From: Kaistella polysaccharea
GTDB taxonomy: Bacteria; Bacteroidota; Bacteroidia; Flavobacteriales; Weeksellaceae
Assembly: GCF_020410745.1 (NCBI RefSeq)
Contig: NZ_CP084528.1
Coordinates: forward strand, 1,984,001 to 2,048,000
DNA length: 64,000 nucleotides
Direction of reading: 5' to 3'
A program made the translations under genes and the position numbers. The notes beneath the pieces are model-generated. The model had not been told where the DNA came from. It saw only the letters and a list, made by a program, of their open reading frames with translations, and made no database searches. Below are positions 52,291-61,050 of the stretch, piece after piece. The stretch's first letter is position 1; each line of letters begins with the position of its first letter.

Positions 52291-53007
52291 ATGACCAACT
52301 TGTTTTATCTCCCAGAATGTTCTTCTACACAGGATGAAATTAAACAATTTGTGATTTCTGAAAATCCGACGGAAATCGCGGTGTACACTTTTCATCAAAC
52401 TAAAGGCAAAGGTCAGTATGGAAATTCCTGGCAATTGGGTGAAAATCTTAATATTGCCTATTCACTTGCAATTCCAACGGCTTCGATTAACCTTGCAGAT
52501 CATTTGCTCAATTTTCGTACCGCTGAACTTCTGGCAGAATTTCTCGCCAATTTGACCCAAGATCCTGTTGCTATTAAATGGCCGAATGACATTATTATCA
52601 TAAATAAAAAAGTTGCTGGTTTACTCATTGAAAAAAAAATAATGAATAAAGTTTCTTATTTTGTTGTAGGAATCGGTCTTAATGTTTTGCAGAAAGATTT
52701 CGAAACTCTCTCGAAAGCTGGATCTTTGCTTACTCAAACGGGAATAAATCACGATTTACATTCTTTGGCGGAAAGGTTGCATCATTATTTGGTTCAACAT
52801 TTTAGAAGAGAAGTTTCTGCGGAGAACGTTCTCCAGAATCTCAATGATAAGTTATATCGAAAAAATGAAGTTTCTGTTTTCGAGATTGAAGAAGTCAGAC
52901 AAAATGGCATTATCGAAAAGGTAGATCAAGCGGGATATTTGTGGGTAGATTTAGAACACAGCGGTTTACAGAAATTTTTTCACAAAGAAATTCAGCTTCT
53001 TTACTGA
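52291..53007 (+). CDS. birA: Biotin--[acetyl-CoA-carboxylase] ligase (class I, no DNA-binding domain)
   Basis: Attaches biotin to the AccB subunit of acetyl-CoA carboxylase via biotinyl-AMP. 238 residues. The N-terminal HTH of repressor-type BirA is absent, so this form is an enzyme only. Motifs: ECSSTQDEIK (substrate loop), FHQTKGKGQYGNSW (the KGRGRxGR-like biotin-AMP motif in altered form), AIKWPNDIIIINKKVAGLLIE and VVGIGLNVLQ. The C-terminal SH3-like domain is short. It converges on the permease gene with a 7-base overlap. AccB/AccC are not in the window. Confidence 0.93.
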   Translation: MTNLFYLPECSSTQDEIKQFVISENPTEIAVYTFHQTKGKGQYGNSWQLGENLNIAYSLAIPTASINLADHLLNFRTAELLAEFLANLTQDPVAIKWPNDIIIINKKVAGLLIEKKIMNKVSYFVVGIGLNVLQKDFETLSKAGSLLTQTGINHDLHSLAERLHHYLVQHFRREVSAENVLQNLNDKLYRKNEVSVFEIEEVRQNGIIEKVDQAGYLWVDLEHSGLQKFFHKEIQLLY

Positions 53008-54095
53008 TTGGCGCGCTTGAAATAAAGAAACAAAGCAATCGGTCCAAATACCAAATTAGGAATCCACATTGCTAAAAGTGGAGTTAGTGATTTGTTCTCG
53101 GAGACCACCTTTAAAACTTCGAAGGAAAATACGAATACAAACGCTAACGAAATTCCGATGGCGAGATTCATTCCCAAACCGCCGCGTTTCTTTTGGGAGG
53201 ATAGAGACAATCCTAAAAAGGTAAGAATAATTACAGATACCGGCATCGATGTTCGCTGGTGAAGCTCATTCAAATAAGTATTGAGATTCGCATTGCCCTT
53301 TTCTTTTTCCCGATTGATGAATTTTAAAAGTTCGGGAGTGGTTTTATTTTGGCCCAGTAAAACATCAGGAAAAAGTTCCTCTGGCGGAAGTCCGAAATCT
53401 TTCGTCATTGAGTTTCCGCTTGAAAGTTTCTCGGTATCGTTTTTCAAAAATGTTTTTTCCAAATAATTACTCATTGTGAAATGCTTTTTATCGGGTTCCC
53501 AATAAAAATCTGCCGCATTCAACTGATAAATTAAATTTCGTTTTTTATCGAATTTCTGATAAAGAAAGCCCGATCCGCGTTTGTCTTTTTTATTATAACT
53601 TTTAATGAAAATATATTCAGTTTTTGAAAGCTGTGTAGAAACTTCTGCACTACCTGTAAATTCTTCCCGGTTTTTTGCGCTGTAAGTATAAGGTTCTAAT
53701 TCATTCTTTTTAATGTTTGCCAACGGCAAAACAAAATGATTAATCAATAAAGCTGCAATAGCAATCGCTCCAGAAGTAATTAAATACGGTCTTGCAAAAC
53801 GATGAAAACTTGCACCTGAACTGATGATGGCTACGATTTCAGTATTATTGGCAATTTTAGAGGTGAAGAAGATAACAGATATAAAAACCAAGATCGACAT
53901 AAAGGTGATCACCAGATTCACGATCCAATACGGATAAAAATTAATGAGAAATTCGCTTACCGTAAAGCCGTTCGATTCGATACGTGGCGCTTTTGCCTGA
54001 ACATCAATAACCAAAACTATAATACTCAAAAGACCCAGCATAAACCCAAAGGTGCCGAGGTATTTTTTGATGATATAGAGATCGATTATCTTCAT
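53001..54095 (-). CDS. LptF/LptG family lipopolysaccharide export permease
   Basis: 364-residue permease of the YjgP/YjgQ family, one half of the Lpt ABC transporter that extracts lipopolysaccharide from the inner membrane. Three N-terminal helices (FGFMLGLLSIIVLVIDVQ, WIVNLVITFMSILVFISVIFF, ITSGAIAIAALLINHFVLPL) lead to a periplasmic beta-jellyroll (~130-260) and three C-terminal helices (VSVIILTFLGLSLSSQKKRGG...). Between LptF and LptG the short sequence favours LptG, but I leave it open. Last gene of a four-gene run with tgt, DUF4296 and a glycosyltransferase. Confidence 0.9.
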   Translation of the reverse strand: MKIIDLYIIKKYLGTFGFMLGLLSIIVLVIDVQAKAPRIESNGFTVSEFLINFYPYWIVNLVITFMSILVFISVIFFTSKIANNTEIVAIISSGASFHRFARPYLITSGAIAIAALLINHFVLPLANIKKNELEPYTYSAKNREEFTGSAEVSTQLSKTEYIFIKSYNKKDKRGSGFLYQKFDKKRNLIYQLNAADFYWEPDKKHFTMSNYLEKTFLKNDTEKLSSGNSMTKDFGLPPEELFPDVLLGQNKTTPELLKFINREKEKGNANLNTYLNELHQRTSMPVSVIILTFLGLSLSSQKKRGGLGMNLAIGISLAFVFVFSFEVLKVVSENKSLTPLLAMWIPNLVFGPIALFLYFKRANQ

Positions 54096-54114
54096 GAACT
54101 AAAAAGGCTGAATT

Positions 54115-55248
54115 TTAAAGTCGGTTTTTCAGATTAGGAATTATAGCATCTTTCCATTCGTAGAAATCTCCAGCCACAATATGCGCTCTTGCAGCGCGCA
54201 CCAAATCTAAATAAAAGGCCAAATTATGTACAGAAGCAATTTGCTTTCCTAAATATTCTTTTGAGGCGAAAAGATGGCGCACATATGCTTTTGAATATTC
54301 TGAATCCACATAGCTCGTTCCCAGTTCATCCAAAGGTGAGAAGTCGCTTTTCCATTTTTCGTTTTTCATATTCATAACGCCGCCCCATGTAAAAAGCATG
54401 GCGTTACGCGCATTACGTGTCGGCATTACGCAATCCATCATATCAATTCCAAGCCCTATTGTTTCCAAAATATTCCAGGGCGTACCGACACCCATTAAAT
54501 AACGGGGTTTGTCTTTTGGTAAAACATCGGTTACTTCATCTGTAATTCTATACATTTCTTCTTCCGGCTCGCCAACAGACAGGCCGCCAATTGCATTTCC
54601 CACCGCATTTTGTTCCGAAACAAATTCTGCAGATTTTTTTCTTAAATCAGAATAGCAGGAACCTTGAACAATAGGAAAAAAAGCTTGTTTGTGACCGTAC
54701 AACTCCGGATTTTCTGCATTCCATTTAATACATCTCTTTAACCACCGATGTGTAAGATCCATTGATTTTTTTACATGATTGTATTCAGCAGGATAAGCGA
54801 CACACTCATCAAAGGCCATGAAAATATCGGCACCGATTTGTCGCTGAATTTCCATTGATTTTTCTGGAGAAATAAAATGTGTACTTCCATCAATATGAGA
54901 TTTGAATTTTACACCTTCTTCATTTAATTTTCTTGATTTAGACAAAGAAAATACCTGATAACCCCCGGAATCTGTAAGGATTGGCAAATCCCAATTCATA
55001 AATTTATGCAATCCGCCGGCAGCTTGCATCACTTCCATTTTCGGGCGAAGGTTAAGATGATAGGTGTTTCCTAAAATAATCTGCGCTTTTATATCATCTC
55101 TTAACTCTCTTTGGTGGACCGTTTTCACCGAAGCCACGGTGCCAACAGGCATGAAAATCGGCGTTTGAATTTCTCCGTGATCGGTTGATATAGTTCCGGC
55201 TCGCGCTTTTCCGGTTGTCGTTTTATTAATTGTAAAAAATTGGGACAT
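54115..55248 (-). CDS. tgt: Queuine tRNA-ribosyltransferase (zinc cysteines absent)
   Basis: Exchanges G34 for preQ1 in GUN-anticodon tRNAs. 377 residues, TIM-barrel. Catalytic features: PILTDSGGYQVFSLS (Asp nucleophile region), FMAFDECVAYPA, AIGGLSVGEP, MGVGTPWNILE and DCVMPTRNARNAMLFTWGG. Near the C-terminus E. coli has CxCxxC followed by a His. The equivalent segment here (DELGTSYVDSEYSKAYVRH) has no cysteine, while the histidine in ASVHNLAFY remains. Flanks align cleanly, so this is a true replacement, likely shared across Flavobacteriia. A zinc-independent fold is inferred. Confidence 0.95.
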   Translation of the reverse strand: MSQFFTINKTTTGKARAGTISTDHGEIQTPIFMPVGTVASVKTVHQRELRDDIKAQIILGNTYHLNLRPKMEVMQAAGGLHKFMNWDLPILTDSGGYQVFSLSKSRKLNEEGVKFKSHIDGSTHFISPEKSMEIQRQIGADIFMAFDECVAYPAEYNHVKKSMDLTHRWLKRCIKWNAENPELYGHKQAFFPIVQGSCYSDLRKKSAEFVSEQNAVGNAIGGLSVGEPEEEMYRITDEVTDVLPKDKPRYLMGVGTPWNILETIGLGIDMMDCVMPTRNARNAMLFTWGGVMNMKNEKWKSDFSPLDELGTSYVDSEYSKAYVRHLFASKEYLGKQIASVHNLAFYLDLVRAARAHIVAGDFYEWKDAIIPNLKNRL

Positions 55249-55251
55249 AAT

Positions 55252-55620
55252 TTATCTTGCAAATACTGGGACGTTTTTGTTTTCTTTTAATTTCTTTTCG
55301 ATATACTTTTTGGCAGCTGGATCTTTGTCTAAAATCATATTCTGGGCATCAAGTAAGACGCCTTCAATTTCGCCAGTAGCGGTATAGTATTTAAAGCTTT
55401 CAGAAAAAGCTGTTCCCGTGGTTTTATTTTGTTTTAAGGAATAACGCGTGGCATTATCCAAATTAAGGTTTTCAACGACCGACATCAATTGTTCATTCAT
55501 AGCGAAATCTGCAATTAGGGCCGACATTGTTTCTTTTGGGACTAAATTCTTTGGCGGATCAATTAATTTCTCGCAGGAAAAAAGCAAAAGTGCGAAAAAT
55601 ATGTAGAATAATTTCTTCAT
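55252..55620 (-). CDS. DUF4296 domain lipoprotein
   Basis: 122-residue lipoprotein. The start MKKLFYIFFALLLFSCEK at 55620 gives a type II signal with lipobox LLFSC; the longer frame has no signal and is rejected. The DUF4296 pattern is clear: PPKNLVPKETMSALIADFAMNE, then the NLNLDNATRYSLKQN helix region and YIEKKL. Function is unknown. Its ATG overlaps the stop of the upstream glycosyltransferase gene and its stop lies 3 bases before tgt. Confidence 0.85.
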   Translation of the reverse strand: MKKLFYIFFALLLFSCEKLIDPPKNLVPKETMSALIADFAMNEQLMSVVENLNLDNATRYSLKQNKTTGTAFSESFKYYTATGEIEGVLLDAQNMILDKDPAAKKYIEKKLKENKNVPVFAR

Positions 55621-56333
55621 AATTTTCCGATGAGGGATTTCCATTTTAAATTTAAAACGCCAAAAACGGCCTCGTGAATAATTCCGCCATTCATCTTGCT
55701 GGTTCCCAGTTCTCTATTGGTGAAAATAATCGGTACTTCTACAATTTTGAATCCTTTTTTGAAGGCTCTAAATTTCATTTCGATTTGAAAACCGTACCCT
55801 TTCAATTTGATATTTTCCAGACCAATTTCCACTAAAACTTTGCGCGAAAAGCAGACAAAACCCGCGGTTGTATCATGAATGGGAATTCCAAGAATGGTGC
55901 GCACATATTTTGAGGCAAAGTATGAAAGTAAGACTCTGCCCATGGGCCAGTTTACGACATTTACGCCTTTCGAATAGCGGGAACCAATGCTCATATCGGC
56001 AGATTGACAAGCCTGAAATAATTTATTTAAATCTTGAGGATTGTGGGAAAAATCAGCGTCCATTTCAAAGATGTAATCATACTCATTTTCCAAAGCCCAT
56101 TTAAACCCGTGAATGTATGCTTTTCCAAGACCATCTTTTACTTTCCGAACGCTCAGAAAAAGACCTTCAAGATGCAAGTGCTGCATCTTTTTTACGGCTT
56201 CGCCAGTACCATCAGGTGAGGAATCATCGACCACCAAAACATGAAAATCCTCCTGCAGTTCGAACACGGCAGAGATTATATTTTCTATATTCTCAATCTC
56301 ATTATAGGTAGGTATGATGACCAGTTTTTTCAT
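55617..56333 (-). CDS. Polyprenol monophosphomannose synthase-like glycosyltransferase (GT2)
   Basis: 238-residue family 2 glycosyltransferase of the dolichol-phosphate mannose synthase type, which transfers a hexose from a nucleotide sugar to polyprenyl phosphate. Motifs: IIPTYNEIENIENIISAVFE, VVDDSSPDGTGEAV (nucleotide-binding D-D-x-S), EMDADFSHNP (DxD-like metal site) and GFVCFSRKVL. No C-terminal membrane helix is present, as in soluble DPM1-type enzymes. A TATCTTTG box is 16 bases upstream. First gene of the run to lptF/G, divergent from the DUF4271 gene. Confidence 0.88.
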   Translation of the reverse strand: MKKLVIIPTYNEIENIENIISAVFELQEDFHVLVVDDSSPDGTGEAVKKMQHLHLEGLFLSVRKVKDGLGKAYIHGFKWALENEYDYIFEMDADFSHNPQDLNKLFQACQSADMSIGSRYSKGVNVVNWPMGRVLLSYFASKYVRTILGIPIHDTTAGFVCFSRKVLVEIGLENIKLKGYGFQIEMKFRAFKKGFKIVEVPIIFTNRELGTSKMNGGIIHEAVFGVLNLKWKSLIGKL

Positions 56334-56422
56334 CCAGAAAATTAATGTGCAAAGATAAACTTTTCCGCCGTTATTTTTTCAGTTTTACATTTTGCACATT
56401 TAAGGAGTTAGATTGTTAATTA

Positions 56423-56453
56423 TTGGTGAATTACCTTTAATATCGCTACTTTT
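56423..56453 (+). promoter_or_regulatory. Promoter of the DUF4271-hemD operon
   Basis: TTGG (56423-56426), an exact 19-base spacer and TACTTTTG (56446-56453), a close match to the phylum consensus. The predicted start site lies only ~10-12 bases before the TTG start codon of the DUF4271 gene. Confidence 0.7.
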
Positions 56454-56468
56454 GCAAAAAAGTATTTC

Positions 56469-57110
56469 TTGGTTAGAATAGTACAGCAGAATGATTGGGT
56501 AGCCTTCATTATCACAGGTTGCATTTTGCTTTATATTTTTATGTTGCTTTATTTGCACCGGGATTCTTCGGTGCGGGTTTTTCTTCTGCAGAAGTTTGAA
56601 GATTCTTCTAATAATTTTCTTACGTGGTTGATTATCAGTGTTGTATTTGTGTTATCATTGGCAACTTTAATCTCTCAATCTGTTCCTGTCGTTCCGGCAG
56701 CAATTCGAAAGTTATCGCTTTTTGGGTTTGAATTAAATAAATTTGGATTCACGCTGTGGGTGATTTTTTTATTCTATTTTATTAAAAGTTTACTCACTTA
56801 TATTTTCTTCTCGGGTACCGGAAGCGGTAGGAAATGGCCGTATTTTCAATTTACAGCTTCGAAGTTTTACTTTACCGTCTCTTTGCTTTTAATGGTTTTA
56901 TGTATTTACCAGCATTACTTTAAAGTTGATTTATTGCAGCTCTATAATTATTACTTTTTCGGATTTTTAATGATTTTTTTATTAAAAATACTGCTGTATC
57001 TCTTTTCACCACAGCATATTCTTCCCATAAAATGGTATTATAAATTTTTGTATATTTGCACCCTCCAAATTGCCCCTGTAATTGCCCTTTGGAGCGTATT
57101 ATATTTTTAA
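56469..57110 (+). CDS. DUF4271 family membrane protein
   Basis: 213-residue membrane protein with about six helices (first at ~14-30, FIITGCILLYIFMLLYLH). It matches DUF4271, a Bacteroidota family next to hemD. It begins with TTG (56469), since no in-frame ATG exists before the first helix and the promoter lies directly upstream; a leader of ~10 bases follows from that. The RDSSVRVFLLQKF and GRKWPYFQF loops are basic. Function is unknown. It is followed by hemD after 9 bases. Confidence 0.78.
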   Translation: MVRIVQQNDWVAFIITGCILLYIFMLLYLHRDSSVRVFLLQKFEDSSNNFLTWLIISVVFVLSLATLISQSVPVVPAAIRKLSLFGFELNKFGFTLWVIFLFYFIKSLLTYIFFSGTGSGRKWPYFQFTASKFYFTVSLLLMVLCIYQHYFKVDLLQLYNYYFFGFLMIFLLKILLYLFSPQHILPIKWYYKFLYICTLQIAPVIALWSVLYF

Positions 57111-57119
57111 TAAATTTTG

Positions 57120-57863
57120 ATGATGAAAATTAAATCTATACTTGTTTCTCAACCTGCTCCCAACGAGTCTTCTCCTTATCTAGAAATGGCTAAAAAAGAA
57201 AAAATCAAGATTGATTTTAGACCTTTTATTCATGTAGAAGGCGTTGATGCGAAGGATTTGAGAACTCAAAAAATCGATTTATCGCAGTACACGGGTATTA
57301 TATTTACCAGTAAAAATGCGATTGATCACTTCTTTCGTTTAGCCGAAGAGATGCGTTTTGCAGTCCCAGATTCTATGCGATATATTTGCCAGTCGGAAGC
57401 GATTGCAAATTATCTGCAAAAACATATCGTTTATAGAAAAAGAAAAATTTCTTTCGGAGAGAAAAACTTCAGTGATTTAATTCCGCTTTTCAAAAAATTT
57501 CCGTCAGAGAAATATATCTTACCTGCATCCGATATTTTAAGTCCAGATATTCAGAATATTCTAGACTCATCTGGAATTGACTGGGTTAAAGCTACAATGT
57601 ATAAAACGGTAAGCAGCGATCTAAGCGATATCACAATTCATGATTACGACATGTTGGTCTTTTTTACCCGTCAGGGAATTAAATCGTTGCGAGAAAATTT
57701 CAAAGACTTTACTCAAAACAGCACAAAAATTGCCGTTTTTGGAGCAACTACTGAGCAAGCAGCAATTGACGCTGGTTTACGTGTAGATGTGATGGCGCCA
57801 AGTAAAGAATCGCCGTCGATGACAATGGCTATAGAAAAATATATTAGAAATTTAGAAAAATAA
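57120..57863 (+). CDS. hemD: Uroporphyrinogen-III synthase
   Basis: Closes and isomerises hydroxymethylbilane to uroporphyrinogen III for heme. 247 residues. The two-lobed fold is recognisable from ILVSQPAPNESSPYLEMAKKEKI, YTGIIFTSKNAIDHFFRLAEEM, ILPASDILSPDIQN and VFFTRQGIKSLRENF with KIAVFGATTEQAAIDAGL. HemD sequences are poorly conserved, but TSKNA and the phosphate-like GATTEQAA region fit. I take the first ATG (57120) over the upstream TTG; the next ATG (57123) is equally possible. In an operon with the DUF4271 gene. Confidence 0.88.
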   Translation: MMKIKSILVSQPAPNESSPYLEMAKKEKIKIDFRPFIHVEGVDAKDLRTQKIDLSQYTGIIFTSKNAIDHFFRLAEEMRFAVPDSMRYICQSEAIANYLQKHIVYRKRKISFGEKNFSDLIPLFKKFPSEKYILPASDILSPDIQNILDSSGIDWVKATMYKTVSSDLSDITIHDYDMLVFFTRQGIKSLRENFKDFTQNSTKIAVFGATTEQAAIDAGLRVDVMAPSKESPSMTMAIEKYIRNLEK

Positions 57864-57888
57864 AATTTCTAAATTTTAATAACAATTA

Positions 57889-57922
57889 AAAAACCGCCTT
57901 TCGATGACGAAGTCGGTTTTTT
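57889..57922 (+). terminator. Rho-independent terminator
   Basis: The stem AAAACCG / CGGTTTT with an inner TTCG/CGAA pairing, and a six-T run, 26 bases after hemD. Confidence 0.85.
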
Positions 57923-57944
57923 ACCTTTTAAAGATACACACTCA

Positions 57945-60044
57945 ATGAGCGATACAAAAATTGCTGTAAATAATTCGATACTTAAAGTTAACCACGTAAC
58001 ACCGAAGGCCAAGAAGATTGACCAAGTTTTGGAGATTCATGGTGATCAGCGAAATGATCCTTATTTCTGGTTAAAAGAACGGGAAAATCCAGAAGTTATC
58101 TCCTACCTCGATCAGGAAAATGCTTATGCCGAAGCTGTTCTGAAAGATACTGAAGATTTTCAGCAACTACTTTTTGACGAAATGAAAGCCAGATATAAGG
58201 AAGATGACGAGTCTTTGCCCTACTTTTTTAATGAATATTGGTATATCGTACGGTATGAGCAGGGAAAAGAACATCCGCTTTTTACGCGAAAACATTATAC
58301 TTTAGAAAATGAAGAAGAGCTTTTGTTGGATGTGAATGTTTTAGCAGCAGCACATAAATTTTACGAGGTTGGAAGTGTCGCGGTATCTCCTAATAATAAA
58401 TTAATTAGCTATTCATCTGATAATATTGGGCGACGAATTTATGAGCTTAATTTTAAGAATTTAGAAACTGGTGAAATACTGCAAGATCAAATTCCCAACA
58501 CGACCGGAAAGGGCGTTTGGGCAAATGATAATGAGCATATTTTTTATATACGAAAAGATGACAATTTACGGGCTTTTCAGGTGTATATGCATCAGTTAGG
58601 GACAGATTCTTCCCAAGACGTGCTGGTATTTCATGAGAAAGATGAAACTTTTGATGTTAATGTTTATAAAACAAAATCGTTAAAATATATTTTTATCGCC
58701 AGCTCAAGTACGATTTCCGATGAACAGCGATTCATTCCTGCAAGTGATGTTTTAGCAGAATGGAAAATCATCCAACCCAGAATCGACGATCTGGAATATG
58801 CCGTTGAACATTATGAAGATGAATTTTATATCATTACCAATGCAGACGATGCGACCAATTTTAAAATCGTAAAAACGAAAGTTTCAGAACCGGGTTTGCA
58901 ATTTTGGACCGACGTTATTCCACACCGAGAAGAAATTTTGCTGGAAGGTTTTGAAATCTTTAATAATTATCTGGTTTTAGAAGAACGTCGGCAGGGTTTA
59001 CTTCAGCTGAAAATCATCAATACGAATGATGATTCTTTTCATTTTTTACCATTTTCAGATCCAACATATACGGCCTACATTGGTTTAAATCTGGAATTTG
59101 ATACCGACAAACTGCGTTACGGGTATACATCTTTAACGCAACCGAATTCCACTTTCGAATATGATATGAAAGAAAGAACGACGAAACTCCTGAAACAACA
59201 GGAAGTGTTAGGCGGCGATTTCTTACCAGAAAATTATATTTCGGAACGGATTTGGGCAAATGCGCGCGATGGAAAAAAAGTTCCTATTTCTTTGGTTTAT
59301 CATAAAGATACCCTGAAATCAGCTGATACGCCTTTACTTCTTTATGGATACGGAAGTTATGGGCATACGGTGGATGCGAGTTTTTCAAATGTTCGTCTTT
59401 CTCTGTTAAACAGAGGTTTTATTTACGCCATTGCCCATATTAGAGGTGGTGAATATTTAGGAAGGGAATGGTATGAAGACGGTAAAATGCTTCAAAAGAA
59501 AAATACGTTCTTCGATTTTATCGATGCTGCAAAATATTTGATTGATCAAAATTACACGTCATCACGACATCTTTATGCGATGGGCGGTAGCGCAGGCGGT
59601 CTTTTGGTTGGCGCGGTAATGAATTATGAACCGGAACTTTTCCACGGAATGGTTGCGCAGGTTCCTTTTGTGGATGTAGTGACGACCATGTTAGACGAAA
59701 CAATTCCTTTAACAACTGGGGAGTTTGATGAATGGGGAAATCCGAAGAAAAAGAAATACTACGACTACATGAAATCATATTCGCCGTATGACAATGTAGA
59801 AGCGAAAAATTATCCCAATCTTTTAATTACGACGGGGTTTCATGATTCTCAGGTTCAGTATTGGGAACCCGCAAAATGGACTGCGAGACTTCGGGAACTG
59901 AAGACCGATGAAAATCTGCTGGTTTTTAAAACCGACATGAGCTCAGGTCACGGTGGTGCGAGCGGAAGATTCGAATCTTTGAAAGAAGATTCACTCGAAT
60001 ATGCTTTTTTAATGAAATTAGAAAATAAAATTGATGGAAAATAA
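57945..60044 (+). CDS. S9 family peptidase, oligopeptidase B-like
   Basis: 699-residue serine peptidase. A seven-bladed beta-propeller (residues ~70-420) caps an alpha/beta-hydrolase domain. The catalytic Ser is in MGGSAGGLLVGAV (about residue 549), the Asp in TGFHDSQVQYWEP, and the His in MSSGHGGASGRF. QNDPYFWLKERENPEVISYL-like DPYFWLKERENPEV and GYGSYGHTVDASFSNVRLSLLNRGF (in parts) are oligopeptidase B-typical, and the Glu/Asp S1 region suggests cleavage after Arg/Lys. No signal peptide is seen, so it is cytoplasmic. The next gene overlaps its end by 11 bases. Confidence 0.92.
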   Translation: MSDTKIAVNNSILKVNHVTPKAKKIDQVLEIHGDQRNDPYFWLKERENPEVISYLDQENAYAEAVLKDTEDFQQLLFDEMKARYKEDDESLPYFFNEYWYIVRYEQGKEHPLFTRKHYTLENEEELLLDVNVLAAAHKFYEVGSVAVSPNNKLISYSSDNIGRRIYELNFKNLETGEILQDQIPNTTGKGVWANDNEHIFYIRKDDNLRAFQVYMHQLGTDSSQDVLVFHEKDETFDVNVYKTKSLKYIFIASSSTISDEQRFIPASDVLAEWKIIQPRIDDLEYAVEHYEDEFYIITNADDATNFKIVKTKVSEPGLQFWTDVIPHREEILLEGFEIFNNYLVLEERRQGLLQLKIINTNDDSFHFLPFSDPTYTAYIGLNLEFDTDKLRYGYTSLTQPNSTFEYDMKERTTKLLKQQEVLGGDFLPENYISERIWANARDGKKVPISLVYHKDTLKSADTPLLLYGYGSYGHTVDASFSNVRLSLLNRGFIYAIAHIRGGEYLGREWYEDGKMLQKKNTFFDFIDAAKYLIDQNYTSSRHLYAMGGSAGGLLVGAVMNYEPELFHGMVAQVPFVDVVTTMLDETIPLTTGEFDEWGNPKKKKYYDYMKSYSPYDNVEAKNYPNLLITTGFHDSQVQYWEPAKWTARLRELKTDENLLVFKTDMSSGHGGASGRFESLKEDSLEYAFLMKLENKIDGK

Positions 60045-60384
60045 ATCAGAAAGCCACCTTTGGGAAGAAGTAGAGGCATTCTTCGTAAAAAATTTCGATA
60101 CTGAAAAACACCCGCAAATCGATACGATTTTATTTCTTATCGGGGTACAGGAATTGGGAAGTGGGCAGCAGAAATATACCAAAGATGATAAACTCAACAT
60201 GCTTCATATAGCGGTTTGCCGGTTATTGGAACCTTTCGGATATTATAAATTTTCACATTATGATGACGACGGCTATCCGCATTTCGATGAGATCGACCAC
60301 TTGCCGGATTTGAAACCGAACGAACAACAAATTTTAATGAAGAAAGCAATCATTCAATATTTTATTGATGAAGAGCTTTTTTAA
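60034..60384 (+). CDS. Conserved protein of unknown function
   Basis: 116-residue soluble protein starting at the ATG 60034, 11 bases inside the S9 peptidase gene, so translation is probably coupled. The N-terminus is helical (SHLWEEVEAFFVKNF), with blocks IDTILFLIGVQELGSGQQKYTKDDK, MLHIAVCRLLEPFGYYKFSHYDDDGYPHFDEIDHLPDL (in parts) and a C-terminal helix. The acidic D-D-D-G-Y-P-H-F-D segment is striking. It looks like a conserved Bacteroidota family, but I do not know a name or function. Confidence 0.72.
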   Translation: MENKSESHLWEEVEAFFVKNFDTEKHPQIDTILFLIGVQELGSGQQKYTKDDKLNMLHIAVCRLLEPFGYYKFSHYDDDGYPHFDEIDHLPDLKPNEQQILMKKAIIQYFIDEELF

Positions 60385-60389
60385 TAGGT

Positions 60390-60418
60390 AAAGACTGATT
60401 TTTTAATCAGTCTTTTTT
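60390..60418. terminator. Bidirectional terminator
   Basis: An 11-bp perfect stem (AAAGACTGATT / AATCAGTCTTT) with a 4-base loop and T-run. It serves the 60034 gene on the plus strand and overlaps the end of the SRPBCC gene (stop at 60407) on the minus strand. Confidence 0.85.
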
Positions 60419-60916
60419 GTGCAAAAGAGTTTCTAATTGAGCTAAACTCGTTATAATGCGTTCTTCAAATCCCATATTCATTAATTTGATCATTTCTGCT
60501 TCGTTATTAAAATGAATATTGATGGTTAGTTTCGTGCCTTCTTCAACGCCTGTAAAACCTACGAGCCAGTTGGATGTTGGAATATCTTTCATAATATTTC
60601 CTTGGTCATCAGACATGAAATCTGTGAAGTCAAAGCTTCGGTGATTGTTGATTTCGTGGTATTTAAAACCAGCATACTGTTTTTGATTTTCCGGATCACT
60701 CATCATGTAATTCCAAATTCCATTGGGTCCAAAATTCATTTTAATGGTTTCGGCTTTCCAGGGTTTTGGTGCCCACCAAAGATCCAAAAGGTCAGGATTC
60801 GTAAAATGCATCCAAACGTCGGGCGACGGTGCATCCAAAACTTTCATAATATAAACGGTAGCAGCTTGTTGGTCGGTATTAAAGATAACTTTCGGTTTCA
60901 TTTCTCTCTTTTTCAC
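60407..60916 (-). CDS. SRPBCC (AHSA1-like) domain protein
   Basis: 169-residue soluble protein with the START/AHSA1-like helix-grip fold: VYIMKVLDAPSPDVWMHFTNPDLLDLWWAPKPW, the middle GPNGIWNYMMSDPENQKQYAGFKYHEIN (each in parts), and a long C-terminal helix (MIKLMNMGFEERIITSLAQLETLL). Such proteins bind hydrophobic ligands or activate Hsp90 homologs. The ligand is unknown. Stands alone, with TAAATTTG 14 bases upstream as a likely -7 box. Confidence 0.86.
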   Translation of the reverse strand: MKKREMKPKVIFNTDQQAATVYIMKVLDAPSPDVWMHFTNPDLLDLWWAPKPWKAETIKMNFGPNGIWNYMMSDPENQKQYAGFKYHEINNHRSFDFTDFMSDDQGNIMKDIPTSNWLVGFTGVEEGTKLTINIHFNNEAEMIKLMNMGFEERIITSLAQLETLLHKKD

Positions 60917-61050
60917 AAATTTAGATATTATTTGACAGACCGTTCCATCAGGTGCAAAATATTTAATATTAGCTATAATTAGTTAAAAAAAAGACTTTTA
61001 AGAAATTAAGCACAATAAATGGAACAATATTTTGTTATTATATTCTTAAA

